Source of the DNA: Parabacteroides gordonii MS-1 = DSM 23371
Lineage (GTDB): Bacteria > Bacteroidota > Bacteroidia > Bacteroidales > Tannerellaceae
Direction: 5' to 3'
Assembly (NCBI RefSeq): GCF_000969825.1
Contig: NZ_KQ033919.1
Location: 1,588,173 to 1,652,172, forward strand
Length of the DNA stretch: 64,000 nucleotides
Both the position numbers and the translations under genes were made by a program. Below, in pieces: positions 29,001 to 36,546 of the stretch (the first letter of the stretch is position 1; each line of letters opens with the position of its first letter). The notes beneath the pieces were generated by a model that made no database searches, was not told the origin of the DNA, and saw only the letters and a program-made list of their open reading frames with translations.

Positions 29001-31009
29001 TGAACGGTATTGTAGCTGTTACTTACGATAAGGAAGGTTTGGAATATGTATGGAATAAGAGTACTAGCAAGTGGGATCCAACTTCTATCACATCCGTAGC
29101 CGACTACGTAGCATCAAGCACAGTAGCCGAATCTGCTCCTGAAGCACAGTGGATGGTAACTGAAGCTAATTTGGGTACAAATACATTCACATTGACAAAC
29201 CGTGAAAATCCGGCTGTTAAGATCACTGGTATTCAGTTGCGTCTGCGTGATGGCAATAAGTTCGAAGTATATATTACTCCGACTGCAGGTTCTGCTTCTA
29301 CTTCTGAATCTAACCTGAAGGGTGATAACAACGACATCGTTTACCTGACAGAATCAGTTAAGAAGGACAACTTCCAGGGTTATATGCAGACAACTGAAAA
29401 TACGTTGAGAAGCAATAACTACTTCTTAGGTCAGTATCATGCTATCGGTGGTAACCACAATGCTTACTTTGTAGAAAATCACGAGAACAGCCACCAGATC
29501 GGTGCCGTTGCTGATCAGACAAAGGCTGACAAGTGGAAACTGCACTTCGGTATGAAACAAGACGATAATAAGAAGTATACAAAAGTGGATACTGTATATG
29601 TTATCACTGCGTTTGCAACACTGAATAAAGATGGTAATGGTTGGGAAAGCGATGCAAAGAAGATTAAGAGAGATACATTGGCTATCCTTCCGTATGCTTT
29701 CCAGAAAGTGTCTAACCGCGAGTTCGTAACATTCGATGCAACTCCGAAGTTCAACTTCTATGCTTGCGACGAAACAAATAAGGATAACGAAACTCAGAAA
29801 GCTAAACGTTTCGCTTTGAAGGTTAAACCGAACGGTTACAACTTCGTTGAAATCTCAGGTACTGAAGAAGAAGCTGTTTTAAGTGCAGACAAAATGTATC
29901 TGGCCAACAGTGCTGAAAACGGTTCTTTGGAACGTATGCAGACATATGCTGCCGACAACAACTCTGTCATGGTGGTAGAAGCTGCCGATGCATCTGAATA
30001 TCACAAGATCGCTATCGAATGGGGTGATACTATCAGCTTGTTCCGCAACGAAAACAACTCACAGGTATTGTATGAAAAACGTGACGCTAAGTCTGTTGTA
30101 GAAAAAGATACATTGAGCTTCCTGAACATCGACAACACGAACCAGTTCAGTGTAAACCCGGCTATCTTTGCTGATACAGCTTACATCAACCGTTGGGATG
30201 CTGATGGCGTATTGAACACTACTTACCAGTACTTACTGGCTGTTAATCCTTCATTCGGCCTGCACACTGAAAACTGCGAAATACCGGGTCACGATCCTAT
30301 CATCGGTGGCATCGATACAGTTTACGGTCGCTTCCTGGTGAACCTGATCGACACAGCTAACGTATATGGTGTAAATCATATCCATAACAACTGGTATGTA
30401 AATGAAAACGAAGCCGGTGAAAAGTTGGCTAAGTTATCATTCGTAGAAGGTTTCCATACAAACGATACACTGTATGTTACTCGTCAGGGTGGCGAAACAG
30501 TTAAGATCGGTATGACTGATCCTGCATTCAATGTAGCTAAGTTCGCCTTCCGTTATGTAGATAGCGATGCTAAGACATTCAAGATCCAGACTCAGTTCAA
30601 GTCTTACCTGGGCGACAACAAGAGCTATGAAACAGCAGAAGAGTTCGCTAAAGCTTATGCAAATGGTGTAGGTACAGTAAGTGACGAAGGTTACCTGAAA
30701 TGGATCAACGGAACAGTTGTAGTAACAAATGGTTACGAAAACGGTGATGTATTCGGTATCGAAGAAAACGTTAAACGTAACCCGGTTGCCAACGAAGATG
30801 TAACAGTTTCTTCTATCAGCGTAATTGCTTCTGAAGGTAAAGTTATCATCAACGGTGCAGCAGGTAAGAAAGTTACTATCAGCAACGTTCTTGGTCAGAC
30901 AATTGCCAGCACAGTTCTTTCTTCCGACAACGCTACTATCTCTGCTCCTGCAGGTATCGTAGTAGTAGCCGTAGAAGGTGAAGCAGCTGTAAAAGCAATC
31001 GTAAAATAA
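26063..31009 (+). CDS. surface protein B, DUF6383-type, S-layer-like, phase-variable
   Basis: A 1648-residue secreted protein, the longest of three paralogues. The signal peptide is MNKKFSTLVAALLASGGLFYAVDA. The N-terminal two thirds hold repeated beta-rich units (ALVAENAPTPKSLSS, ALVGVQQADNTMEYLYAA). The last 500 residues align well with protein C (QFSVNPAIFADTAYINR, DTANVYG, DTLYVTRQGGE, KFAFRYVD). Candidate O-glycosylation sequons include DTISLF, DTLSFL, DTAYI, DTLYV, DTLAIL. The C-terminal 65 residues are the DUF6383 domain, almost identical to that of A and C. Likely exported through the T9SS and anchored as part of a surface layer. Controlled by the inverton at 25776-25983. Confidence 0.85.
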   Translation: MNKKFSTLVAALLASGGLFYAVDAMILPAGDGVAKYVTAVAQTNEAGEFTGYTFASETFNEGTSCIWKMVQVDGGSTYNLTAAASEEATYFLAADAKGNLVMQAKAEGALAFTLDETTGKLTAADGKVLSIADGVLSLQAAGSEVAAAGLFVAAKTPVTEAKTEDGLALGTIVPTKDVVPLTTESQVLNWKAAEPDGNVGVTGLSIQDANAKEYKCTLTSGTGGYYLKFADGKFLKHNGSGTLTIEDIADQQNDSKITFDEGNGYAVKIGEYWLNLDGTEFTAESSKGSQPVYLTEVLASNTTVLNAAKAAEVILFHAEDVSNVSGQSVLKYNAAKPAALNGWENLTSTTLSEAGQGKWSIASTKLLATSGAELVVAENNQAPTLGVTGTAIAFGADYAIKLGENVWLKKTEEGLLCSTEEPTAAEKVYLYSAVGQVIENDNNAPSLVLSTLKTTDGESENVTGTVATVAAKYATPADNLPGLDNATVDANGQVTAVTVDAAGKLTVAAPFYFKNGNTYLSVVVEKDGTFALATGKEEIKDAEPTAAQSASASWKLEGSKLISVASERAGKPVALVAENAPTPKSLSSKAGGEVTFKTAPVKDAPEVTIAAGGAIQFGDIETTGGLYVSTTSMDITDVVNTSDGIVIGGTQKSNEQKLYTSVPSGYALVGVQQADNTMEYLYAAPDGTVSTEAFDGSDYKGYLWKVSETNDNSIAYYYTFTSLQMKGGKAIQWTMSDGTAQLTGGVKYEGQGFTLSHKTGVITADGEASNVPGAKNAVIGFYEAPMALVINDQLDAILNPGFEMTIAIEKDSKDVIENSNIFSGKMYQKETQAGNSTYVLWDNKDAKDAAAKMLVLNKAKISGDNAVGAFAWVTKKEYDKDQDGDKNYVNTFKFMYDLSNPSTDVIAKMMVGDYTVSVLEVDKKFYLTSVIKVTDLTKLPYIKLGSDNVYPVKNLLGKLWNISYADTKVNANADDEAYKLNGIVAVTYDKEGLEYVWNKSTSKWDPTSITSVADYVASSTVAESAPEAQWMVTEANLGTNTFTLTNRENPAVKITGIQLRLRDGNKFEVYITPTAGSASTSESNLKGDNNDIVYLTESVKKDNFQGYMQTTENTLRSNNYFLGQYHAIGGNHNAYFVENHENSHQIGAVADQTKADKWKLHFGMKQDDNKKYTKVDTVYVITAFATLNKDGNGWESDAKKIKRDTLAILPYAFQKVSNREFVTFDATPKFNFYACDETNKDNETQKAKRFALKVKPNGYNFVEISGTEEEAVLSADKMYLANSAENGSLERMQTYAADNNSVMVVEAADASEYHKIAIEWGDTISLFRNENNSQVLYEKRDAKSVVEKDTLSFLNIDNTNQFSVNPAIFADTAYINRWDADGVLNTTYQYLLAVNPSFGLHTENCEIPGHDPIIGGIDTVYGRFLVNLIDTANVYGVNHIHNNWYVNENEAGEKLAKLSFVEGFHTNDTLYVTRQGGETVKIGMTDPAFNVAKFAFRYVDSDAKTFKIQTQFKSYLGDNKSYETAEEFAKAYANGVGTVSDEGYLKWINGTVVVTNGYENGDVFGIEENVKRNPVANEDVTVSSISVIASEGKVIINGAAGKKVTISNVLGQTIASTVLSSDNATISAPAGIVVVAVEGEAAVKAIVK

Positions 31010-31215
31010 GTAACTATTTATAATCAATAAATTTAAATTTGACTGCGCGGTTGATGCCCTATACAAGAATCAACTAATTACCCCGTGAGGGCGAACAAGC
31101 AGTCGTATTAATACTAAAGTAATGAAATAAAGTTCTTCTGTTCGATCTCTGTGAAGAGCAAAAACAGACAAAAACAAGCCCCGGGGAATTCGTTCTCCGG
31201 GGCTTCGTTGTTAGG
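31010..31215 (+). repeat. conserved 3' cassette of surface protein B
   Basis: The same cassette as at 4333 and 61738. Within it GACTGC (after TTT) and GCAGTC can pair; locus A has GACTGC with GCGGTC, a compatible change, which hints at selection on RNA structure. Confidence 0.75.
31176..31205 (+). terminator. hairpin closing the surface protein B transcript
   Basis: AAGCCCCGG and CCGGGGCTT pair perfectly around a 12-base loop. The sequence after it (CGTTGTTAG) has no long T run, so terminator strength is uncertain. Confidence 0.5.
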
Positions 31216-31274
31216 ATGAACTAAACCATCTACTATCCCCATCTGCATATTACATATTTAAAATAATCATCAAG

Positions 31275-31294
31275 ATGAAAAAAAAGAGCCCTCA
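31275..31294 (+). other. out-of-frame ATG-A8 start of the following gene
   Basis: ATG at 31275 is followed by exactly eight A. In the current frame it gives MKKKSPHWHPSHW and soon stops. With nine A it would read MKKKEPSLASL and join the frame of the gene ending at 31675, giving 133 residues. A 15-bp tandem repeat follows (CATTGGCATCCCTCA twice plus six bases), encoding LASLT twice. Confidence 0.6.
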
Positions 31295-31675
31295 TTGGCA
31301 TCCCTCACATTGGCATCCCTCACATTGGATGCTCTGGCCGGCGAGATCGAACGTCTGCGCCGGATGAAAGACGAGTGCGGCAAGCTGTCGCGCAGAAACG
31401 AACGGAGATTGAAACATGGCAAGTCCCTGCTCCGAAAAAAACTGGGAGCCGCTGTTATCTATCCCGAAGACAAGCAGCATGTGCCCCAGGCGATCTATAT
31501 TTCCCTCAGCTTCGCACTGAAGGATATCGACCATTCGCTGAAGAACTGTCCCGGCTGCACACACGACGGGCGACTGTTCGGACTGTTTTGCGATATCTTC
31601 GGTTTCGAAGTTGCCGAAGCCACCGTCGCCCGCTATTATTACATGGCGGACAAGCACCGGAAACTGGGTAAATAA
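31295..31675 (+). CDS. small basic hypothetical protein with disrupted start
   Basis: A 126-residue frame beginning at a TTG; the more natural start is the ATG at 31275, put out of frame by an A8 tract. The product is highly charged (ERLRRMKDECGKLSRRNERRLKHGKSLLRKK), followed by YPEDKQHVPQAIYISLSFALKDIDHSLKNCPGC and an aromatic C-terminus. I do not recognise a family. It lies between surface protein B and the DUF3987 gene, the same relative place as the small gene at 3891 in module A. Both would be 132-133 residues if the A tract had nine bases, but the sequences do not align convincingly. Confidence 0.5.
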   Translation: MASLTLASLTLDALAGEIERLRRMKDECGKLSRRNERRLKHGKSLLRKKLGAAVIYPEDKQHVPQAIYISLSFALKDIDHSLKNCPGCTHDGRLFGLFCDIFGFEVAEATVARYYYMADKHRKLGK

Positions 31676-31816
31676 ATATTTTCCCACTCCCCGCAGAAGA
31701 AACGACCACCCTGGCCACCGCCATCGGGGAGTCGGGATGCTGTCAGGTACCTTCAGGCACCTTTCCACACCTTCCGGCTTCTCCCGCGGCAACGGCCGGG
31801 TGGTCGCTTCCTATGC

Positions 31817-31847
31817 TTGACAATCAAGAGCGGAAACAGTAGCTTTG
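31817..31847 (+). promoter_or_regulatory. promoter of the BT4734-N/DUF3987 gene
   Basis: TTG (31817-31819), 20 bases, TAGCTTTG (31840-31847). The ATG follows 42 bases later. The 11-mer TGTGTATCAGC overlaps its 3' side and also occurs in both inverton flanks (8469, and reversed at 25662). Confidence 0.6.
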
Positions 31848-31889
31848 TGTATCAGCCAATAAGTTGTATAACCATTAAATTAAGACATT

Positions 31890-34091
31890 ATGAATGCACC
31901 CGCCATTTCTTTTTTCGAGCGGCTTTACCTGCCGCCTTCCAAAGCCTACACGCTGGAAGAAATCATTATCCTGATCCGTAGCCGCCGCTGGGAGTACCTG
32001 ATCGTTGCCTACCGCGCCGCATTGTCGGCAGGCGACCGGGAAGGAGCCCGGGAACAAAAGAAGCAGCTGCCGGGGTTCACACCCTCGGGACTCTTCAAGG
32101 GCGGCCACCGGGCTAACCAGCTGGAAGCTTACTCGCAGATCGCAGGACTCGATTTCGACCATGTAGCCAACCCTTCGGGGTTGGCTGCCCGGTTGCGCGG
32201 ACTGGCTACCACGCTAGCCCTCTTCGTCAGTCCCGGCGGACAGGGGTTGAAAGTATTCGTTGCCGTCGATACCGGTGGTGGAGAACACCCTGCCACCTTC
32301 GCGGCAGTGGCTGCCTGCTACGAGCAACTGGCGGGATTGTTCTGCGACCGTGCCTGCAAAGACATCAGCCGTTGCTGTTACGTAAGCTATGATCCGGAAG
32401 CTTACTACAACCCCGAAGCCGAGGTTTTCTCCCCTTCCGCCATCGCCCCGGCACAAGTGTTTGTTCACGATTGGCTGCGCAACCATCCGGCCCTCGAGGG
32501 CAACCGTAACCAGACAGTCTACCGCCTCGGCTGCGAGGCCAACCGCCGGGGCTTCGGCTGCGACGAGACAGCCACTTTTTGCGCCGCCCTGTTAACCGCC
32601 CCCGACTTTACGGAAGAAGAGATCCGTCTGGCATTATCGTCTGCTTACCAGGGAAATAGCGACGAGCGATCTTCCCGCCTACCCGCGTTACGGCCAGAAG
32701 CGGCACTTACGGCATCGCCCGTCGTTTCGGGAGAAGAGCTACGCGAATCGACCCCTCTCCTGCCCGCCGACCTGACAGACCATCTGCCGTCGCTCCTGGG
32801 TGAGGCCATTCGTTTCTATACCGATCCGCGCGAACGCGACATGGCCTTGCTGGCAGCCTGCACCGTAGCCAGTGCCTGTTTGCCGGGGGTCTGGGGCGTG
32901 TATAACAAAAAACGTGTCTATCCCCACCTCTTTACCGTCGAGGTGGCTCCGGCGGCCAACGGCAAAGGGTGTATCAACGATATGCGCCGCCTGGCCGACC
33001 GGTATGCTTCGCTGATCGAGATCGAGACGAAGCGGAAAGAAGAGGCTTACCGGCAGGCACAAGAAGAGTGGGAACTGAAAAAGACGACTGCCCACCGGAA
33101 AGGCAAAGCGGTACAGATAGCGGAAGCCCCGCTGAAAGAGTCTACCTGCTACTTCCTGATCCCTACCCAGATAACGAAAGCCAAGCTATTGGTGCATCTG
33201 GCCGACAACGGCGAAACAGGCGGCCTGATGGTCGACAGCGAGATCGATACCCTGATCAGCGCCTCGCGACAGGATTACGGACAGTTCGACGACCTGCTGC
33301 GCAAGGCGTTCCACCATGAGCCGGTAGCTTCGTCGCGTAAGACGGATAATGAAATGATCCGTATCCCCCGTCCCCGTCTGGCCGTGCTGCTGGCCGGGAC
33401 ACCGGGACAGTTTCCGCGCCTGATACCTGATACGGAGAACGGACTGGTGAGCCGCCTGTTGCTCTACACCTGCCGCAGTAAGGCTGTCTGGCAGGATGTG
33501 TCGCCCACGGAAGATACGGAAGATTTCGAGTCTCATCTGGACAGTCTTTCCGAAAGGATGGCCGATGCCGCCGAGCTATTGCGTAAACGTCGTTTGCAGG
33601 TACGCCTCACCGCGCGGCAGTGGGAAGAGCTGAACCGTCATTTCGGCCGTCTGCTGGGCGAGTCGGATGTGTTTGGCAGCGATGATTTCCTGAGTGTGGT
33701 GAAGCGTTACGGGCTAATCACGTTCCGCCTTTGTATGATCTTTACCGCTCTCGATGTGGCCGGCCTCGATTACGGGGTGGACGAACGTTTCTGCAGTGAC
33801 TGTCATTTCCGGGCGGCGATGGCGATCACCGGGGTCTGTATCGAGCATAGTCGTCTGTTGATGACGCAGTTGCAGGTGGATACCGAGACGCCCGAACTGA
33901 GTTGCCCGGACAATTTCCGGAAGATATTCAACAGTTTGCCGGAGCAGTTCACCTTATCGGATCTCTACCCGCTTTGCCAGTCGGCAGGGATCGGCGAACG
34001 GGCCGTGCGCCGTTATCTCTCGCGCCTGCAACCGGCCTTCATCACCCGCCTGTCGCGTGGCGTCTACCGCAAAACAGAGGGGATGCCGTAA
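31890..34091 (+). CDS. BT4734-N / DUF3987 primase-helicase-like protein
   Basis: A 733-residue protein. Residues about 40-190 are the BT4734-like domain (GLDFDHV, LFVSPGGQGLKVFVAVDT, DISRCCYVSYDPEAYYNPEA), paralogous to the N-terminus of the VapE-like protein at 1651. Residues about 290-700 match DUF3987, a P-loop ATPase/helicase-like domain with a degenerate Walker A (EVAPAANGKGCIND), a VDSEIDTLI segment, and PRLAVLLAGTPGQFPRL. The C-terminus may be a winged helix (LYPLCQSAGIGERAVRRYLSRLQ). Such proteins sit in integrated elements of Bacteroidales and probably act on DNA replication; the true role is unknown. It has its own promoter and is part of the second copy of the surface-protein module. 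Confidence 0.8.
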   Translation: MNAPAISFFERLYLPPSKAYTLEEIIILIRSRRWEYLIVAYRAALSAGDREGAREQKKQLPGFTPSGLFKGGHRANQLEAYSQIAGLDFDHVANPSGLAARLRGLATTLALFVSPGGQGLKVFVAVDTGGGEHPATFAAVAACYEQLAGLFCDRACKDISRCCYVSYDPEAYYNPEAEVFSPSAIAPAQVFVHDWLRNHPALEGNRNQTVYRLGCEANRRGFGCDETATFCAALLTAPDFTEEEIRLALSSAYQGNSDERSSRLPALRPEAALTASPVVSGEELRESTPLLPADLTDHLPSLLGEAIRFYTDPRERDMALLAACTVASACLPGVWGVYNKKRVYPHLFTVEVAPAANGKGCINDMRRLADRYASLIEIETKRKEEAYRQAQEEWELKKTTAHRKGKAVQIAEAPLKESTCYFLIPTQITKAKLLVHLADNGETGGLMVDSEIDTLISASRQDYGQFDDLLRKAFHHEPVASSRKTDNEMIRIPRPRLAVLLAGTPGQFPRLIPDTENGLVSRLLLYTCRSKAVWQDVSPTEDTEDFESHLDSLSERMADAAELLRKRRLQVRLTARQWEELNRHFGRLLGESDVFGSDDFLSVVKRYGLITFRLCMIFTALDVAGLDYGVDERFCSDCHFRAAMAITGVCIEHSRLLMTQLQVDTETPELSCPDNFRKIFNSLPEQFTLSDLYPLCQSAGIGERAVRRYLSRLQPAFITRLSRGVYRKTEGMP

Positions 34092-34138
34092 ATGCCGTAA
34101 GTGCCGCAATGTTTATTACCTTCCGTTTCCCTACATTT

Positions 34139-34218
34139 TACCCTATAACCTGTCGCCCGACACCCTATAAGGTGGAAAGCGATACGTTATAGGGTATCAG
34201 GAAGCAGGGTATAGGGTA
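34139..34218. repeat. array of four CCCTATA/TATAGGG motifs
   Basis: TACCCTATAAC at 34139-34149 and its perfect complement GTTATAGGGTA at 34186-34196; CACCCTATAAGGTG at 34161-34174; TATAGGGTA at 34210-34218. The two direct copies are 22 bp apart, as are the two inverted copies. A perfect 14-bp palindrome (CACATACGTATGTG, 34233-34246) follows. It lies directly downstream of the DUF3987 gene, at the border to core genes. Confidence 0.6.
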
Positions 34219-34285
34219 GATAATTTGTACGTCACATACGTATGTGTAATGTAGAAGATCGGAAGATAGCTTCCGGCTGCCCGAC

Positions 34286-35251
34286 TTATTCCGCTTTCCG
34301 GATCAGGTCGGCTGTTTGTCCTTCTTCTTTTAGGTAGGTTTCGATATGACGTTTCTTCTTATCTTCAAGAATTTCATTGATGGCGATCAGGATACCAGTT
34401 TCTTCCACATCCCCGAACTCGTGGTTGATAGCCGTACCGAATACGCGCATCTTTGGAGAAAGGCTCATGTAGGCATTTACCAGCGGCGGCACGTTGATAC
34501 CGAACTTACGTACTTCCTGGTTCAGCACCTTGTAATTATCCTTGAAATTATCATACCGGAATAAAGCCTTCATTTTCTCCAGATCCATATCCGTCTGCAG
34601 CGGGTAGACAGGTGTCACCAGCCTATCCGCATCTGGGAAATGCATACCCAGGAAATAAAGGATCATGTTGCGGGCTTCCGTATTATAGGTATTATACATC
34701 GTTACTTTCCCGAAATAATACTGCAGGCTCGGATCGACGACCGACAAGGCGCCCAGTCCGTCCCACAAATTATCCAGCACGAACAAACCTTTTGCACCGG
34801 CACGCGTAGACTGATATTCCAAAGTAACAAAAGAGCGGCCCAACTCGACCGTATAAGGAAGGAATTCTTTATTGAACTTTTCAGAGAAGTTAAACAGGTG
34901 TGAAGTAGCCAGCATCGGCTTACCGTTCTCATCGAACTTGACATCCGAACCGCAAAGGAAACGATAACCTCCCAGTATCTGTTCATCTTCCGGACTCCAG
35001 ACGATCAACTGACGATAGGCATCCTCCATCGTATCGAACTCGTCGATATCTACCGGAAAGCCGGTTCCCCCGCCATAATAACGAAATGCGATTTCACGCA
35101 AACGCCCGATTTCCTGCATTACATTAGGCGAGTCATGGGCGGTTACAATATATATTTCATTGTTTGATTTATTCGTGCTGCGGAGCTTCTTCTCTTTCGT
35201 CAGTTCCGCCTTAAGGATTGCACGATCAATCGGTTTAATAATGTCTTGCAT
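34286..35251 (-). CDS. glsB: glycine N-acyltransferase GlsB (GNAT fold)
   Basis: A 321-residue GNAT-like acyltransferase of the hemolysin/OlsB-related group. In Bacteroides thetaiotaomicron the homologous pair GlsB/GlsA makes glycine lipids: GlsB N-acylates glycine to commendamide, and GlsA adds the second acyl chain. Recognisable segments: EIGRLREIAFRYYGGGTGFPVDIDEFD, ILGGYRFL, TVELGRSFVTLEYQSTRAGAKGLFVLDNLWDGLGAL and LVTPVYPLQTD. The gene lies 11 bases downstream of glsA on the same strand, the conserved operon order. Assignment rests on this pairing and overall similarity. Confidence 0.8.
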   Translation of the reverse strand: MQDIIKPIDRAILKAELTKEKKLRSTNKSNNEIYIVTAHDSPNVMQEIGRLREIAFRYYGGGTGFPVDIDEFDTMEDAYRQLIVWSPEDEQILGGYRFLCGSDVKFDENGKPMLATSHLFNFSEKFNKEFLPYTVELGRSFVTLEYQSTRAGAKGLFVLDNLWDGLGALSVVDPSLQYYFGKVTMYNTYNTEARNMILYFLGMHFPDADRLVTPVYPLQTDMDLEKMKALFRYDNFKDNYKVLNQEVRKFGINVPPLVNAYMSLSPKMRVFGTAINHEFGDVEETGILIAINEILEDKKKRHIETYLKEEGQTADLIRKAE

Positions 35252-35262
35252 ATAAATAGAGT

Positions 35263-36090
35263 CTATGATTTCCTGAGATTATAAACAAGTGTTCTTACCC
35301 ATTCGGCCCATTCGCCCGGCTTCTTACTTGTGTCGAAGGTCTGCCACGGAATAGGCTCCCCGAAATGGATACGGAACGTTTTATGTTTGCACCGAAACAT
35401 TTCGTCCGGCAGATAAAGCATTTCATAGTTCATTTTAATCCCCAGCGCCTTACGCAGATTAGCCAACCGATAGAAGAAATTGGAGTTCCTTCCTTCGAAA
35501 TAAACCGGAACGACATCCCGTTTATGTTCGACGGCCTTCTGGATAAACGATTTCTTCCACTCGGGATCTTGTATCTTCCCGTCTATCTTACGGGAACAAA
35601 GACCAGCCGGGAACGTCACGATCTGATTATCCAAAGCATATGCTTCATCGATCAACCGGGCATTGTTCTTTCCCTGTGCACCGTGCTTATTGATGGGGAC
35701 AAAAATGGATCTTAAATTAGACAGGTAGAGTAACAGGTCGTTTACCAGATAGCGGATCTTTCCGTTATAATGCTGGCCGATCACTGCCGACAGGCAGATA
35801 CCGTCCAGTCCTCCCAGCGGATGATTGGATGCAAAGATATAGCGTCCTTCCGCAGGAATATTTTCTTCATTCACCAGTTCCAGGGTCAGATCAAAGTAAC
35901 CGATCAGTTCCTTCATAAAATCAACCCCATCCTTATCATGATACCGCGTAAGGATATCATTCAATTCATCCTGGTGAATGGTACGGATCAGATAATTGAC
36001 AATAAAACCGGGAATTTTGCCGGCCACCGAGGGAGCCTTCTGTTGCAATACCTGTTTTACATCAATTTGTGTAATACCTTCTTGTGCCAT
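35263..36090 (-). CDS. glsA: glycine-lipid O-acyltransferase GlsA (PlsC-like)
   Basis: A 275-residue membrane-associated acyltransferase of the PlsC family. Family motifs: FASNHPLGGLDG (HxxxxD variant: His and Asp around PLGGLD), FVPINKHGAQGKNNARLID, IVTFPAGLCSRK (the EGTRS-like position) and VVPVYFEGRNSNFFYRL. It is predicted to acylate the hydroxyl of N-acyl glycine. First gene of the glsA-glsB operon. A -7-type TATCTTTG on the minus strand at 36115-36108 may be its promoter. Confidence 0.8.
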   Translation of the reverse strand: MAQEGITQIDVKQVLQQKAPSVAGKIPGFIVNYLIRTIHQDELNDILTRYHDKDGVDFMKELIGYFDLTLELVNEENIPAEGRYIFASNHPLGGLDGICLSAVIGQHYNGKIRYLVNDLLLYLSNLRSIFVPINKHGAQGKNNARLIDEAYALDNQIVTFPAGLCSRKIDGKIQDPEWKKSFIQKAVEHKRDVVPVYFEGRNSNFFYRLANLRKALGIKMNYEMLYLPDEMFRCKHKTFRIHFGEPIPWQTFDTSKKPGEWAEWVRTLVYNLRKS

Positions 36091-36107
36091 GCTACATAAC
36101 TCTTGTC

Positions 36108-36115
36108 AGGTGACA
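36108..36115 (-). promoter_or_regulatory. candidate -7 box of the glsA-glsB promoter
   Basis: TATCTTTG on the minus strand, about 18 bases before the glsA ATG; no convincing -33. The remaining gap up to 36546 is AT-rich and must hold the rprX promoter. A 64-codon minus-strand frame there has no protein-like character. Confidence 0.4.
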
Positions 36116-36546
36116 AAGATATAGCTAATAATTAAAACTGAATGCATTCGGCAAAAGTTTTTAAGAAGTTTCAATTTCTTCTGTTACCGTTCGTTAGCCC
36201 GGATATAAAATAAATCGGTAGTTGCGTCCGTTATACATATATATTATACCTTTTCCGTATGCCCGAATATGAGTCCGTATCCGCCTCCGGCAAATTCATA
36301 TTTTTTGCATAAGTTGAAACAAAATAATCAATAATTATGTTTTTATACACAAGAACGAAGCTACAACTATTCCTTTCGGAAGGAGAATATAAGGCTAAAG
36401 CACTGTTTTCAAAAGGGATATACAAAATAACAGGTGGACAGGCAAACTATATTTAACATAATAAGCCTACGTTTTTTACCTTTTTTGTGTGAATATTAAA
36501 CTAAAATGAGCGTTATTTGTTCTGTTAAAAAGAGAAAGTATTTCGA

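Noticed and set aside
36231-36425. 64-codon minus-strand frame between glsA and rprX
   Set aside because: AT-rich intergenic DNA with no leader or recognisable protein pattern; the region more likely holds promoters.
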